A stretch of DNA of 64,000 bases. It comes from Hathewaya massiliensis. Its GTDB lineage: Bacteria > Bacillota > Clostridia > Clostridiales > Clostridiaceae. Location of the stretch: positions 151,989 to 215,988 of the forward strand of contig NZ_CABFVD010000006.1 of assembly GCF_902143515.1 (NCBI RefSeq). Reading direction: 5' to 3'. How positions within the stretch are numbered: the first letter of the stretch is position 1; the number at the start of each line of letters is the position of its first letter. Position numbers and translations under genes: made by a program. The notes under the pieces are model-generated. The model was not told the DNA's origin and ran no database searches. It saw nothing but the letters and a program-made list of their open reading frames with translations. Shown piece by piece: positions 29,267 to 38,228 of this stretch.

Positions 29267-30565
29267 TTATTTTTCTTTTCCTTTCATACTATCTAATATG
29301 TCCTTAAAATTCTTTTTACTACTTCCCTTATACTTTATGAATTTATCGTCCCCAGCTATGCTTTTTGGTACAAATACAACCCCTAACCTTTTATCCTTAG
29401 TCATACTGTTATAATAAATTTCTTTTATTTCTCCAGTACCTTTTTTTACTTTTAGCCATAAAAAGTTTTGAAGTTCTCTTAAATTTTCAAATATGTCCTT
29501 TTCGCTATCTATACTTTTATTATTTACTTCTATCAATAGATCTCCACTTTCTATCCCCATCTCTTGTGCAGGGGAATTAGGTGCAACTTCTAAAACCATT
29601 ATTCCCTCTTCACTACTTGTGTATTTAGCCTCTCCTTTTATCTCAAAATAAGTATCTAAAAATAACATTCCCTCATGAGCAATTGGAGCAAATATCAATA
29701 CTACTAATTGTGCTAGGTACCCAAAAGATGCAAGTTGAGCTACTAGGGATAAAATTATGCCATAGGACAAAATTAATAATCCTGAAATTAAACTCTTCCT
29801 TTTTTTACTCTTAGTAAAAGTTATACTATTATAACCAACTACAGCATAGAAAGGAGTAATTGCTAATATAGATGACTTTAGTAGAGTTTCTGTAATACCA
29901 CCATGAATTAAAGGCCACCAACTTGGCGTTATTAATTGTTCCTTAGTCACATCCATGACTAATTCCTTAGAAAACATAAGCATAATAGCTATAGGAACTG
30001 CCCAGTACCTATTAAGGGCAAATCCTCCCATTATTTTTTCATCTTTGTTAGCAAAAACAGGAATAGCCCCTTTACTACCGTCAATCATAACTAAAAATCC
30101 TTCAACTACATGCATTACCCCAACCAAAGTCATTAAAGATACTATATTTAATTGTATATATTCAGATGTTTTTATTCCTAAAAAATCACCAACTAATTTC
30201 ATAGTTAAAGTTATAAGTCCTAATAGTGCTCCTGAATAGGAAAAACATATATACTTGTGATTAACAAACATAAGTATAATAGATAATAAAAAAAGCATAT
30301 ATATAACAGAATTATTTGGAAATGACACCCCAAGATAACTTAAAATTAAGCTTCCTATAGCCCCACCTAAAATTCCTAAAACTATTTGTGAAATTGTAAG
30401 CTCTAAAGAAGAATTAAGCCCCTCTCCTATAATCATCTTCTGCATCATAACTGTTCTTCTATTTTTTTTATAAAAACTTATGCCTAAAATAATAAGCAAC
30501 ATAACAAACATAGGATCTGTTATAGCATAAGCAACTCCTTGTATGGCATAAAATCCTATTTTCAT
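29267..30565 (-). CDS. PDZ-domain polytopic membrane protein, MinJ-like by position
   Basis: A 432-residue protein with eight or so hydrophobic segments (residues 5-300) and a C-terminal PDZ domain (about 320-400, with EVAPNSPAQEMGIESGDLL). In Bacillus subtilis, minJ (a PDZ membrane protein linking DivIVA to MinD) lies near ctpB-ftsX-ftsE and uvrBA. The same order here, ftsEX-ctp-this gene-uvrBA, suggests an orthologue or positional equivalent. The assignment rests on synteny and topology; I cannot run a profile search. The uvrB promoter lies right after its stop. Confidence 0.7.
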   Translation of the reverse strand: MKIGFYAIQGVAYAITDPMFVMLLIILGISFYKKNRRTVMMQKMIIGEGLNSSLELTISQIVLGILGGAIGSLILSYLGVSFPNNSVIYMLFLLSIILMFVNHKYICFSYSGALLGLITLTMKLVGDFLGIKTSEYIQLNIVSLMTLVGVMHVVEGFLVMIDGSKGAIPVFANKDEKIMGGFALNRYWAVPIAIMLMFSKELVMDVTKEQLITPSWWPLIHGGITETLLKSSILAITPFYAVVGYNSITFTKSKKRKSLISGLLILSYGIILSLVAQLASFGYLAQLVVLIFAPIAHEGMLFLDTYFEIKGEAKYTSSEEGIMVLEVAPNSPAQEMGIESGDLLIEVNNKSIDSEKDIFENLRELQNFLWLKVKKGTGEIKEIYYNSMTKDKRLGVVFVPKSIAGDDKFIKYKGSSKKNFKDILDSMKGKEK

Positions 30566-30599
30566 AAAATCCCTCCCCTTATTAGATTCTCTAAATGTA

Positions 30600-30706
30600 A
30601 ATTAGGGGATGTGGCATTAAGAATAAATACTACAATATATTGTGCTAATTTAAAATTTGCAAATCAATATATTGTGAGTAAATTCCTTAGTGCTACAGCC
30701 CCAATT
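30600..30706. repeat. Palindromic dispersed repeat, copy 2
   Basis: A 107 bp imperfect palindrome with outer arms ending GGGG (30605-30608) and CCCC (30699-30702). Bases 30615-30651 match copy 1 at all 37 positions. The arms differ from copy 1 (GGGGATGTGGC versus GAGGCTGTCAC), but both keep their own pairing. It lies between the ctp stop (30718) and the PDZ gene start (30565), again directly after a stop codon. Confidence 0.8.
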
Positions 30707-30717
30707 CAAAATAATCC

Positions 30718-31971
30718 TTACTTAATTTTACCCTTTATTACTTCTATAGCCTTATTAAGTTGAGGATCCACTTTTCTATCGTAAGGTTTTTCCCTTAACT
30801 CATTTGGATATGCTACTTTTATATCTGGTTCTATACCCTTTTTATCTATATTATGTCCTTTTGGAGTATAATAATGTGATATAGTTACCTTTAAAGCTGT
30901 GCCATCACCAAAACCATAAAGTATATTATCTAAAACAGTCTGAACCTTACCTTTTCCAAAGGTTGTAGTTCCTATTATAGTTCCTTTGTCATAATCCTTA
31001 ACTGCAGCAGACAATATTTCTGAAGCGCTAGCCGTTCCTTCATCTACAAGTATTGTAAGTGGAAGTCCTTGTGCTAAACCTCCCATGGATTTATATTCTT
31101 TTTTATTGTTATATTTATCCATGGTATAAACTATAGTATTACCTTCTGGTATAAAGTTTGATGTTATCTTAATACATTGATCCACAAGTCCACCTGGGTT
31201 ACCTCTAAGATCTAATATAAGTCCTTTAATATCTTTACTTCTTAATTCCTTAAGCTTTGCCATAAAACTTTCTGCAGTATTTTCATCAAACATACTCATT
31301 CTTATATATCCTATGCTATCTTGTAGAACTTCTCCTTTTACAGTTATCATTTTAATTTCTGAAGCTACTAGTTCTACTGGAAAATTTCCTTTGCCTTCAC
31401 GGTTTAAAATAAGTTTTACCTTTCTTCCTTCTTTTCCTTTCATCATTAAAATAGCACTATCTAAATTGTTAGGATTTACTTCTAAATCATTTACTTTTAC
31501 AATAATATCTCCTGGAAGTATTCCAGCCTTAGCTGCTGGTGATTCTTCAAAAGGTGCAATAATAACAACTTTATTATCCTTTGTGACACCTACTTGGATA
31601 CCTAATCCAACATATTTTCCTTCTGTCTCAGTATTCCACTTTTCAAACTCTTTTTTATCCATATATGAGGTATACGGGTCTTTTAAAGATTCAGTCATGC
31701 CTTTTATAGCACCATCTATTAGTTTCTCTTTCTCATACTTTCCATCATAAAACTTATCAATATTGGCTTTAACTGCAAAAAGTTTTCTAAAATCCTGTAT
31801 CTCATTCATAGAAACTTTGGTAGTTACTTTTGTATAAATTTTAGGAGATACAATTGCTGTAATACCATTAGTAACTAATAATAAGGCTATTATTAAGGCA
31901 ACCTTTCTAAACTTTTTATTACCGTCTTTTTTGGGTTCATATCCATTTACATCCTTAAAGTGTTCATTCAT
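30718..31971 (-). CDS. S41 family carboxy-terminal processing protease (CtpB-like)
   Basis: A membrane-anchored serine protease of 417 residues. One membrane segment lies at about 22-42, a PDZ domain at about 120-195 (APFEESPAAKAGILPGD) and the S41 catalytic domain at 215-380. The catalytic Ser315 (TASASE) and Lys340 (TFGKGKVQ) have the 25-residue spacing of Prc/CtpB. CtpB cleaves SpoIVFA or SpoIVB substrates in Bacillus spore formation. A sporulation role is inference; the neighbours ftsEX and a MinJ-like gene support it. The terminator upstream (32009-32039) may separate it from ftsEX. Confidence 0.9.
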   Translation of the reverse strand: MNEHFKDVNGYEPKKDGNKKFRKVALIIALLLVTNGITAIVSPKIYTKVTTKVSMNEIQDFRKLFAVKANIDKFYDGKYEKEKLIDGAIKGMTESLKDPYTSYMDKKEFEKWNTETEGKYVGLGIQVGVTKDNKVVIIAPFEESPAAKAGILPGDIIVKVNDLEVNPNNLDSAILMMKGKEGRKVKLILNREGKGNFPVELVASEIKMITVKGEVLQDSIGYIRMSMFDENTAESFMAKLKELRSKDIKGLILDLRGNPGGLVDQCIKITSNFIPEGNTIVYTMDKYNNKKEYKSMGGLAQGLPLTILVDEGTASASEILSAAVKDYDKGTIIGTTTFGKGKVQTVLDNILYGFGDGTALKVTISHYYTPKGHNIDKKGIEPDIKVAYPNELREKPYDRKVDPQLNKAIEVIKGKIK

Positions 31972-32008
31972 AGTTTTACCTCATTTCTCCATTTTTAAAT
32001 ATGCCTTT

Positions 32009-32039
32009 AAAAAACAGATGGAGATAAAAACTCCATCTG
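32009..32039 (-). terminator. Terminator between ftsX and the S41 protease gene
   Basis: On the minus strand CAGATGGAG/CTCCATCTG (32039-32031 with 32023-32015) around a seven-base loop is followed by six T. It ends the ftsEX transcript, or attenuates it, since the protease ATG is only 38 bases beyond. Confidence 0.88.
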
Positions 32040-32119
32040 ATTTACTTTTTCCATTACTATTTATTATTTCTAATTATAAATATTTTAGTCATTATATAGT
32101 TTATTAAAAATTATTTATT

Positions 32120-33010
32120 TTATACCTTTAAGTATTTTCTTACAGATAATATACTTCCGAGAGCTCCTATAATAGCACCAGCTATTAAGAACTTCCAACT
32201 CATAACAACTAATATATATGAAGGATTTACTAAGCTAACAAATAAATTATTCATAAGTTTTCCATATACAAATATTTTATATATATAATATAACAAAGCT
32301 GTTGATAATAAACTTCCTATAAATCCTATTAATACTCCTTCTATAATAAATGGCCATCTTATAAACCAATCTGTAGCACCAACAAATTTCATTATTCCTA
32401 TTTCTCTTCTTCTAGAGAATACAGCAAGCTTTATAGTGTTTCCAATTAGGAACATGGATACAAACATAAGTATTACGAACATACCTCCACCTAAAAGTTT
32501 AAGTGTTTGGCTTATTCTTTCAATTTTATCTGCTACGGCCCTAACATCTCTAATTCTTTGAACACCCGGAAGTCCTGTTACATTTTGAACAACCGTTGAT
32601 ATTTGTTGAGGCTTGGCCACTGTAACTATGTATGCCATTGGGAAAGGATTTTTTTCTTCTAATCCTTTAACTAATTCTTCTCCATCTTCTCCAAATCTCT
32701 TTTTTGCATTTTCAAGGGCTTGTTTTTTATCTTCAAACTCTATATTAGTAACACCCTCAGTTGCTTGTATCTTATCTTTAACAAATTTTAATTGATCTTT
32801 TGTTATATTATCTTCAAGATATATATCTGCTTGCAAATTAGATCCTATTTGCTCTACTACTCCATTAATAGTAACCATGGACATCATGAAGACACCAAAT
32901 ATAAACAAAGTAGCCATTACTGTAGCTATAGATGCAAAACTTAAAGTTCTATTTCTTCTTAAGCTTTTTATTGATTCAACAACAAAGTATTTAATATTAC
33001 TAACCTTCAT
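32120..33010 (-). CDS. ftsX: Cell-division ABC transporter permease FtsX
   Basis: A 296-residue membrane protein with a first transmembrane helix at about 22-46, a long extracellular domain (about 47-170) and three C-terminal helices. FtsEX activates peptidoglycan hydrolases; in Bacillus FtsEX also controls the switch to asymmetric division. The start overlaps the end of ftsE by 11 bp. The RNRTLSFASI segment at the N-terminus is typical of FtsX. Confidence 0.93.
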   Translation of the reverse strand: MKVSNIKYFVVESIKSLRRNRTLSFASIATVMATLFIFGVFMMSMVTINGVVEQIGSNLQADIYLEDNITKDQLKFVKDKIQATEGVTNIEFEDKKQALENAKKRFGEDGEELVKGLEEKNPFPMAYIVTVAKPQQISTVVQNVTGLPGVQRIRDVRAVADKIERISQTLKLLGGGMFVILMFVSMFLIGNTIKLAVFSRRREIGIMKFVGATDWFIRWPFIIEGVLIGFIGSLLSTALLYYIYKIFVYGKLMNNLFVSLVNPSYILVVMSWKFLIAGAIIGALGSILSVRKYLKV

Positions 33011-33686
33011 TCCTATACATTCCCCTCTGTTCGTCTCTTGCTATAACACCTTTTTCTATAGCAATAACTCTTTTTTTCATCATATCAACTATATCCTTAG
33101 CATGTGTTGCCATTACTATAGTTGTGCCCGCTCTATTGATGTCACTTAATATCTCCATAATTTCTAATGAAGTTTCTGGATCTAGATTTCCTGTAGGTTC
33201 GTCTGCAATCAACATATTAGGGTTGTTTACTAAAGCTCTTGCAATAGACACTCTCTGTTGTTCTCCTCCCGATAATTCATTAGGAAAAGCCATGTATTTT
33301 TTAGAAAGTCCTACCATAGAAAGAACTAAAGGTACTCTCTTTTTTATTTGCTTTGAGCCACTCTCCGTTACCCTCATGGCAAAAGCTATATTTTCATATA
33401 CATTTAAGGTTGGTATAAGTCTAAAATCCTGGAATACTATACCTAACTTTCTTCTATAATAAGGAATTTTAGCTTGTGAAAGTGCTGTTACATCAGTATC
33501 ATCCACTATTATCTTACCTGAAGTAGGATTTACTTCTTTTAATAGCATCTTTATAAATGTAGATTTACCCGAACCACTTGGACCAACCAAAAATATAAAC
33601 TCTCCTTTTTCAATTTTTAAGTTTATATTAGACAAAGCTATGACATTATTATCATAGGTTTTCGTTACATTTTTGAACTCTATCAT
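33000..33686 (-). CDS. ftsE: Cell-division ATP-binding protein FtsE
   Basis: An ABC ATPase of 228 residues. Walker A is GPSGSGKSTFIKM near residue 36, the signature LSGGEQQRVSIARAL near 138 and Walker B LIADEPTGNLD near 159. It drives FtsX in cell-wall hydrolase activation. The ATG follows AAGGAG. It is first in the ftsE-ftsX pair and overlaps ftsX by 11 bp. Confidence 0.96.
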   Translation of the reverse strand: MIEFKNVTKTYDNNVIALSNINLKIEKGEFIFLVGPSGSGKSTFIKMLLKEVNPTSGKIIVDDTDVTALSQAKIPYYRRKLGIVFQDFRLIPTLNVYENIAFAMRVTESGSKQIKKRVPLVLSMVGLSKKYMAFPNELSGGEQQRVSIARALVNNPNMLIADEPTGNLDPETSLEIMEILSDINRAGTTIVMATHAKDIVDMMKKRVIAIEKGVIARDEQRGMYRNEG

Positions 33687-33761
33687 ACAAATTCTCCTTA
33701 TTTTATGTATTATGTAAAATAGCCTACATTATTAGACTAAATATGTGATAAAACTACTCTT

Positions 33762-33770
33762 ATTATAACA
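33762..33770 (-). promoter_or_regulatory. Extended -10 of the ftsE promoter
   Basis: On the minus strand TGTTATAAT gives a perfect TATAAT (33767-33762) with a TGn extension. No good -35 is seen at 17 bases. The ftsE ATG is 76 bases downstream. Confidence 0.45.
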
Positions 33771-33831
33771 TAAGATTTTAATATAAAAAAATCAATTTTA
33801 TTAATTTTTTTTTAATTGATACAATGTAAAA

Positions 33832-33860
33832 TAAGGAATGACCCTTATGATCATTCCTTA
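33832..33860 (-). terminator. Hairpin downstream of the 118-residue membrane protein
   Basis: A perfect 10 bp stem TAAGGAATGA/TCATTCCTTA (33832-33841 with 33851-33860), loop of 9, followed on the minus strand by TTTTAC. Confidence 0.7.
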
Positions 33861-33946
33861 GAAATTCTTATTTAGGTAAGTAGCCATTCTTTTCTTCCAC
33901 TTTAAATAAGATGAAAATATTAGAACTGATAGTCATTGGATATAAA

Positions 33947-34303
33947 TTATCTCATTAAATACAGTATGTAGTCTAATATTACTGCATAGATTAAAACCAT
34001 TGCACTAACATATCCTATTACTTTAATTAAGCCAAACTTATAAAAATGCTTATCCCACTCTTTTTGATGATTAAGTTGCCCCATATATTTAGGTTTCATA
34101 AAAGCTATAGCACAAACAAAAAGTCCTAAACAAGAGGCGTAAATAGCCATGGCATAGATCCATCTAAATACTAAAACATAATTTAATCCACCTTTTACTA
34201 ATCCATAGATAATACCTATTAAGCTCCCAATAACTATTGGAATAAGGGATACCTTCAGTGAAATCTTAAAACAGGTAAAAAAGTCATGTACTCTCTCTTG
34301 CAT
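33947..34303 (-). CDS. Small membrane protein of unknown function
   Basis: A 118-residue protein with three clear membrane helices (about 14-36, 43-64 and 92-114), a Lys-rich hydrophilic loop between the second and third, and no recognisable catalytic motif. GGGG lies upstream of the ATG at suitable spacing. It lies between two hairpins, downstream of lpdA, and looks monocistronic. I do not recognise a family. Confidence 0.7.
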   Translation of the reverse strand: MQERVHDFFTCFKISLKVSLIPIVIGSLIGIIYGLVKGGLNYVLVFRWIYAMAIYASCLGLFVCAIAFMKPKYMGQLNHQKEWDKHFYKFGLIKVIGYVSAMVLIYAVILDYILYLMR

Positions 34304-34346
34304 ATTGTGTCCCCTTCCTCCTCCTAATAACTTTAAAAAATATAAT

Positions 34347-34388
34347 CCTAAGCTTCAGATTAAACTTTTATTAACACTGAAGCTTAGG
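34347..34388 (-). terminator. Hairpin between lpdA and the small membrane protein gene
   Basis: A perfect 12 bp stem, CCTAAGCTTCAG (34347-34358) with 34377-34388, and an 18-base loop. T-runs follow on both strands (ATTATATTTTTT on minus; TATTTTTTATAT on plus). Confidence 0.85.
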
Positions 34389-34479
34389 TATTTTTTATAT
34401 TTTTTTATCTTATATATATTTTTTATTTATAGTATTATATCATAATTCTTTTTTTTAATCACTTTTAAATTTCAGAAAA

Positions 34480-35877
34480 TTACTTTCTTTTGGGAATAGA
34501 ATGTATCGCCTCATCATTTAAACTTAAAACAGCTTCATAGAAAACTTCTCCTAGAGTTGGATGGGCATGTACTGATTTTTTAACATCTTTTATAGTTAAT
34601 TTATTGCTTACTACGACTTCTGCTTCATGGATTAGATCTGATGCATGAGGCCCCATTATATGAACTCCAAGTATTATTTGTGATTCTTTATCACATATAA
34701 CCTTTATAAATCCATCAGTTTCGCCTAGAGCCAATGCTTTTCCGTTAGCACCAAACATAAACTTGCTAGCTTTATAATCTATTCCTTGTTCTTTTGCCTC
34801 TTCCTCAGTCATTCCTACTCCTGCAACTTCTGGGAATGTAAACACGCATTCTGGAATTACTGCATTAAACTCTTCTTCAGAATTATCAAATAATTTCTCA
34901 ACCACAAAGACCCCTTGTGCAGTTGCAGCATGAGCTAACATAGATTTTCCGTTAACATCACCTATTGCATATATATTATCTATATTGGTTTTAAAGTTAT
35001 TATCAACTTCTATACCTTTTTTTGTATATTCTATAGATATATTATCTAAACCTAATCCTTCTATGTTTGGTCCCCTACCAGTGGAAACAAGAACTTTGTC
35101 TGATTTAAACACTTGTTCACCCTTTTTTCCTTCAATTTTTACTGCCAATCCATCTTCACATTTTTCAACGCCAGTTACTTTTACTCCTCCATGAATTTGC
35201 ATGCCTCTCTTCTTCAATAAAACCATAAGTCTTTTGCCTATATCCCCATCCATTTTTGTTAATATATTTGGACGTCGTTTTATTACTACAACTTCACTTC
35301 CCATAGCATTAAATATTGAGGCAAATTCTAGTCCTACTACTCCTCCACCTATTATAGTTAACCTCTTTGGAACCTCTGTTAACTCTAGCAGCTCATCACT
35401 ATCTATAACTCCTGTATTTTCAAGACCTGGAATTGGAGGAAAAACACCCTTTGACCCTGTGGCTATCATGATATATTTTGCAGTTAACTCTTCTTCTCCA
35501 TTTTCTGTTTTAACTATAATAGTATTGTTATCCTTAAATCTTCCTTCACCTTTAATAACTTCTACTCCATTGGCTTTCAAAAGTTGCTCTATACCAGTTA
35601 CCAAATTATTCACAACTTCTCTCTTTCTCTCTTGTACTTTTGAAAAATCTAACTCATAAGAGCCTACATTTATGCCAAATTCATTCATCCTTTTCATATT
35701 GTCAAATAATTCTGCATTTCTATACAACGATTTAGTAGGTATGCACCCCTTATTTAAGCATACTCCTCCAAAATGCTCTTTTTCTACTAAAGATACTTTA
35801 GCACCTAATTGAGCTGCTCTTATTGCTGCTGCATACCCTCCAGGGCCTGCCCCAATAACAATTAAATCCTTTTCCAT
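34480..35877 (-). CDS. lpdA: Dihydrolipoyl dehydrogenase
   Basis: An FAD flavoprotein that reoxidises dihydrolipoamide with NAD+. It has 465 residues. FAD-binding GAGPGGYAAAIRAAQLG is near residue 8, the redox disulphide GGVCLNKGCIP near 38, the NAD-binding GGGVVGLEFA near 176, and the C-terminal HAHPTLGE supplies the catalytic His-Glu pair. No E1 or E2 genes are nearby, so it may serve a glycine-cleavage or acetoin-type complex elsewhere. It has no N-terminal lipoyl domain. A strong palindrome overlaps its promoter. Confidence 0.93.
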   Translation of the reverse strand: MEKDLIVIGAGPGGYAAAIRAAQLGAKVSLVEKEHFGGVCLNKGCIPTKSLYRNAELFDNMKRMNEFGINVGSYELDFSKVQERKREVVNNLVTGIEQLLKANGVEVIKGEGRFKDNNTIIVKTENGEEELTAKYIMIATGSKGVFPPIPGLENTGVIDSDELLELTEVPKRLTIIGGGVVGLEFASIFNAMGSEVVVIKRRPNILTKMDGDIGKRLMVLLKKRGMQIHGGVKVTGVEKCEDGLAVKIEGKKGEQVFKSDKVLVSTGRGPNIEGLGLDNISIEYTKKGIEVDNNFKTNIDNIYAIGDVNGKSMLAHAATAQGVFVVEKLFDNSEEEFNAVIPECVFTFPEVAGVGMTEEEAKEQGIDYKASKFMFGANGKALALGETDGFIKVICDKESQIILGVHIMGPHASDLIHEAEVVVSNKLTIKDVKKSVHAHPTLGEVFYEAVLSLNDEAIHSIPKRK

Positions 35878-35975
35878 AATTACTACCTCCCCATATAGTA
35901 TACAAAATATAACAACTTAATTTTATACATTAATTACTAATTTATACTTGAGATAAGCTAATATAACTTATTAAT

Positions 35976-36004
35976 ATTATACCATATTTATTAAGAAGTT
36001 TTAA
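35976..36004 (-). promoter_or_regulatory. lpdA promoter, extended -10
   Basis: On the minus strand TGGTATAAT (TATAAT at 35981-35976) is preceded after 17 bases by TTAAAA (36004-35999). The -35 falls inside the 45 bp palindrome. Confidence 0.55.
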
Positions 36005-36030
36005 TTGATAATTAAAATTTCTTAATAAAT
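35986..36030. promoter_or_regulatory. 45 bp near-perfect palindrome over the lpdA promoter
   Basis: Arms of 21 bp (35986-36006 and 36010-36030) around the trinucleotide GAT differ at one position only. It lies upstream of the -10, so a transcript from this promoter would not include it. A DNA operator is therefore more likely than an RNA hairpin. The binding protein is unknown. Confidence 0.6.
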
Positions 36031-36040
36031 ATTATCTATA

Positions 36041-36077
36041 AAAAAAGAGTTAAACTTTTAAAGTTTAACTCTTTTTT
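36041..36077 (-). terminator. Terminator downstream of mazF
   Basis: A perfect 18 bp inverted repeat (36041-36058 with 36060-36077) with A6 and T6 at its ends, so it works on both strands. Confidence 0.88.
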
Positions 36078-36241
36078 ATTCTCTCTCTAAAAATCTAACT
36101 CTTATTCTAAATCTAAAAAGTAGATCTTAGAGATACCTAATTTTCTATGATAATTTGTAAGTTTTAAATGAAGCGAAAACTCCATGTAAAACTTAGATTT
36201 CTATTTTAATTTATTTATATACAGATAAATAAATTTAATTA

Positions 36242-36589
36242 CTATAACCCTATGCTTATTGCTAAGGCGTCATCAACTTTTTTCATATCTTCATCTGACA
36301 TATGACCGATTTTTTCTTTTAATCTTTTTTTATCCAAAGTTCTAATTTGCTCTAACAAGACTACAGAATCCTTATTTAATCCGTAATCTTCTGAAGATAT
36401 TTCAACATGAGTTGGTAATTTTGCTTTGTTTATTTGAGAAGTTATTGCTGAGACTATTACTGTAGGACTATATTTATTACCAATATCATTTTGTATTATT
36501 ATAACCGGTCTTACACCACCTTGTTCAGAGCCGATAACAGGACTTAGATCAGCATAGTAAATATCTCCTCGTTTCACTGTCATTGTCAT
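36242..36589 (-). CDS. mazF: MazF/EndoA (NdoA) endoribonuclease toxin
   Basis: A type II toxin that cuts mRNA at short sequence motifs. It has about 115 residues. The N-terminal [20 protein letters not shown] is closely similar to Bacillus NdoA, and [14 protein letters not shown] and [12 protein letters not shown] are further family segments. I place the start at ATG 36589; an in-frame ATG two codons later is the start used by Bacillus-type proteins. The first 41 bp overlap the 3' end of the antitoxin gene in another frame, so the two are translationally coupled. It is downstream of alr, as in Bacillus alr-ndoAI-ndoA. Confidence 0.92.
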   Translation of the reverse strand: MTMTVKRGDIYYADLSPVIGSEQGGVRPVIIIQNDIGNKYSPTVIVSAITSQINKAKLPTHVEISSEDYGLNKDSVVLLEQIRTLDKKRLKEKIGHMSDEDMKKVDDALAISIGL

Positions 36590-36866
36590 CTGGAAAATCA
36601 CTCTCCAAAAGCCCGGTTTCGTATTTATTTAATTCTTCATTATAACTTTCAAAACCTAACTCGCAATATTGTAAATTTAATTCTGCCATTTCTTCATATC
36701 CATTTTTCATCTGTTCCTGGAAATCTAATTTTTTTGTTTCCTCTATATATAATATTACTGCTTCTCGAATAAATTCACTCTTTTTTTTATTATTTTTTTT
36801 TAAAATTTTATCTAATTCATTATTTAGTGTTTCAGAGAGGTTAATAACTAATCTTTTTCTCGACAT
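36549..36866 (-). CDS. mazE: MazE-type ribbon-helix-helix antitoxin (NdoAI-like)
   Basis: A 105-residue antitoxin. The ribbon-helix-helix DNA-binding domain lies at about residues 4-45 ([17 protein letters not shown], then [14 protein letters not shown]). The rest contains the [12 protein letters not shown] segment, as in Bacillus NdoAI, which blocks the toxin. It is about a dozen residues longer than NdoAI; the extra tail is encoded within the overlap with mazF. The ATG follows AGGAGG. A promoter at 36925-36954 makes mazEF independent of alr. Confidence 0.88.
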   Translation of the reverse strand: MSRKRLVINLSETLNNELDKILKKNNKKKSEFIREAVILYIEETKKLDFQEQMKNGYEEMAELNLQYCELGFESYNEELNKYETGLLESDFPDDNDSETRRYLLC

Positions 36867-36924
36867 ACAAAAATTAATACCTCCTAATTAAGCTACAGCT
36901 ATATAATATGTATACTCATAAAAT

Positions 36925-36954
36925 ATTATATTTCAACAAATATACGTATGTCAA
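36925..36954 (-). promoter_or_regulatory. mazEF promoter
   Basis: On the minus strand TTGACA (36954-36949), 18 bases and TATAAT (36930-36925). An AGCT-GT-AGCT inverted repeat just upstream of the ribosome site could be the antitoxin operator. Confidence 0.7.
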
Positions 36955-37014
36955 AAATTTTTTCTACTTTTTCCCCTAATTTACTACAAATAATTTTTGT
37001 ATTCGAGTATAAGA

Positions 37015-38175
37015 CTAGATATAATTACGAATTTGCACTACTTTTCCTTCTTTTATGTAAACCCTTGGTACTCTTTTTCCTAACACACACAGGATTTCAT
37101 AACTTATAGTACCAATTAAATCCCCAATTTCTTCTGCTGTTATTTTATTATTGCCATCTTCACCAATTAATATAACTTCTTCACCAACTTTTATATCTTT
37201 TATATGTGTTATATCTATCATGCATTGATCCATGCATATCTTTCCTACTACAGGGGCATATTCCCCTCTCACTAACACCTTTGCTTTACCTGTTAGTAAC
37301 CTACTATATCCATCAGCGTATCCTACTGGAAGGGTTGCAATTACAGTTTCTTTCTCTGTTTTAAATGCTCTTCCATAACCTATGTATTCCCCTGCTTTCA
37401 CTTTTTTAATATTAACCACATTTGTCTTAAGAGACATTACTGGCTTTAAAGAAATTCTATCTTTTTTAACCTCATTAGAAGGATAGTACCCGTATAATAT
37501 AATTCCAGGTCTTACCGCATCTAAATCACAATCGCTTAACTCTATAATAGCTGCACTATTACTTATGTGTCTTTTCCCTATACTCACCTCCTTCTTAATT
37601 AATTCCCTACAAAACCAATTAAATCTATCTATCTGAACTTTAGTGTAGGTCTTGTCCTCTTCATCGGCAGAAGAAAAGTGTGAAAATATACCTTCAACTT
37701 TTATGTTAGGAAGTTTACTTATTTTCAATATTTCTTCTAGACTTTCCTCTTCCTTTAAGTACCCTATTCTTCCCATACCTGTATCCAAAGCTATGTGAAT
37801 CTTAGCTATTTCATTTTTCTCCCTAGCTACCTTGGATAATTCTTGTGCAAATTCATAGGAATAAACAGTTTGTTCTATATTATATCTTAATATTTCATCA
37901 ATAAAACTAGGAGGTGTAAATCCTAGAATTAAAATAGGACACTTAATACCACTTTTTCTAAGTTCTATTGCTTCACTTAAAACAGCCACAGCTAAACTTT
38001 TAGCACCGTTTCTAAGTAAAACTGGTACTATATCAATTGCTCCATGACCATATGCATCTGCTTTTACTACAGCCATTATCTCTTTACTCTTTGTTATCTT
38101 TTTAATATTTTGCATATTATGTGCAAGGTTATCTAAATTAACTTCTGCCCACACTGGTCTTAAATGTTTAAACAA
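37015..38175 (-). CDS. alr: Alanine racemase
   Basis: A PLP enzyme making D-alanine for peptidoglycan. It has about 386 residues. The PLP lysine lies in MAVVKADAYGHG near residue 38. HFSSADEED near 165 and the GYGRAF segment, with the second active-site Tyr, near 267 complete the site. I chose TTG 38175 because GAGGTG lies six bases upstream; a GTG three codons earlier lies inside that ribosome site. Neighbours are a GerS-like gene upstream and mazEF downstream, the conserved clostridial order. Confidence 0.93.
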   Translation of the reverse strand: MFKHLRPVWAEVNLDNLAHNMQNIKKITKSKEIMAVVKADAYGHGAIDIVPVLLRNGAKSLAVAVLSEAIELRKSGIKCPILILGFTPPSFIDEILRYNIEQTVYSYEFAQELSKVAREKNEIAKIHIALDTGMGRIGYLKEEESLEEILKISKLPNIKVEGIFSHFSSADEEDKTYTKVQIDRFNWFCRELIKKEVSIGKRHISNSAAIIELSDCDLDAVRPGIILYGYYPSNEVKKDRISLKPVMSLKTNVVNIKKVKAGEYIGYGRAFKTEKETVIATLPVGYADGYSRLLTGKAKVLVRGEYAPVVGKICMDQCMIDITHIKDIKVGEEVILIGEDGNNKITAEEIGDLIGTISYEILCVLGKRVPRVYIKEGKVVQIRNYI

Positions 38176-38228
38176 AATTGTCACCTCAATCTCTACTCTT
38201 TAGATTATCTACAAGATACTATTATATA

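Larger units (their letters stand above)
35878..36241. other. Intergenic region between mazF and lpdA
   Basis: 364 bp with no ORF. From right to left in transcription order it contains the mazF-side terminator (36041-36077), a 45 bp palindrome (35986-36030) and the lpdA promoter (35976-36004). The lpdA leader between the promoter and ATG is about 95 bases and is plain AT-rich. Confidence 0.6.
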
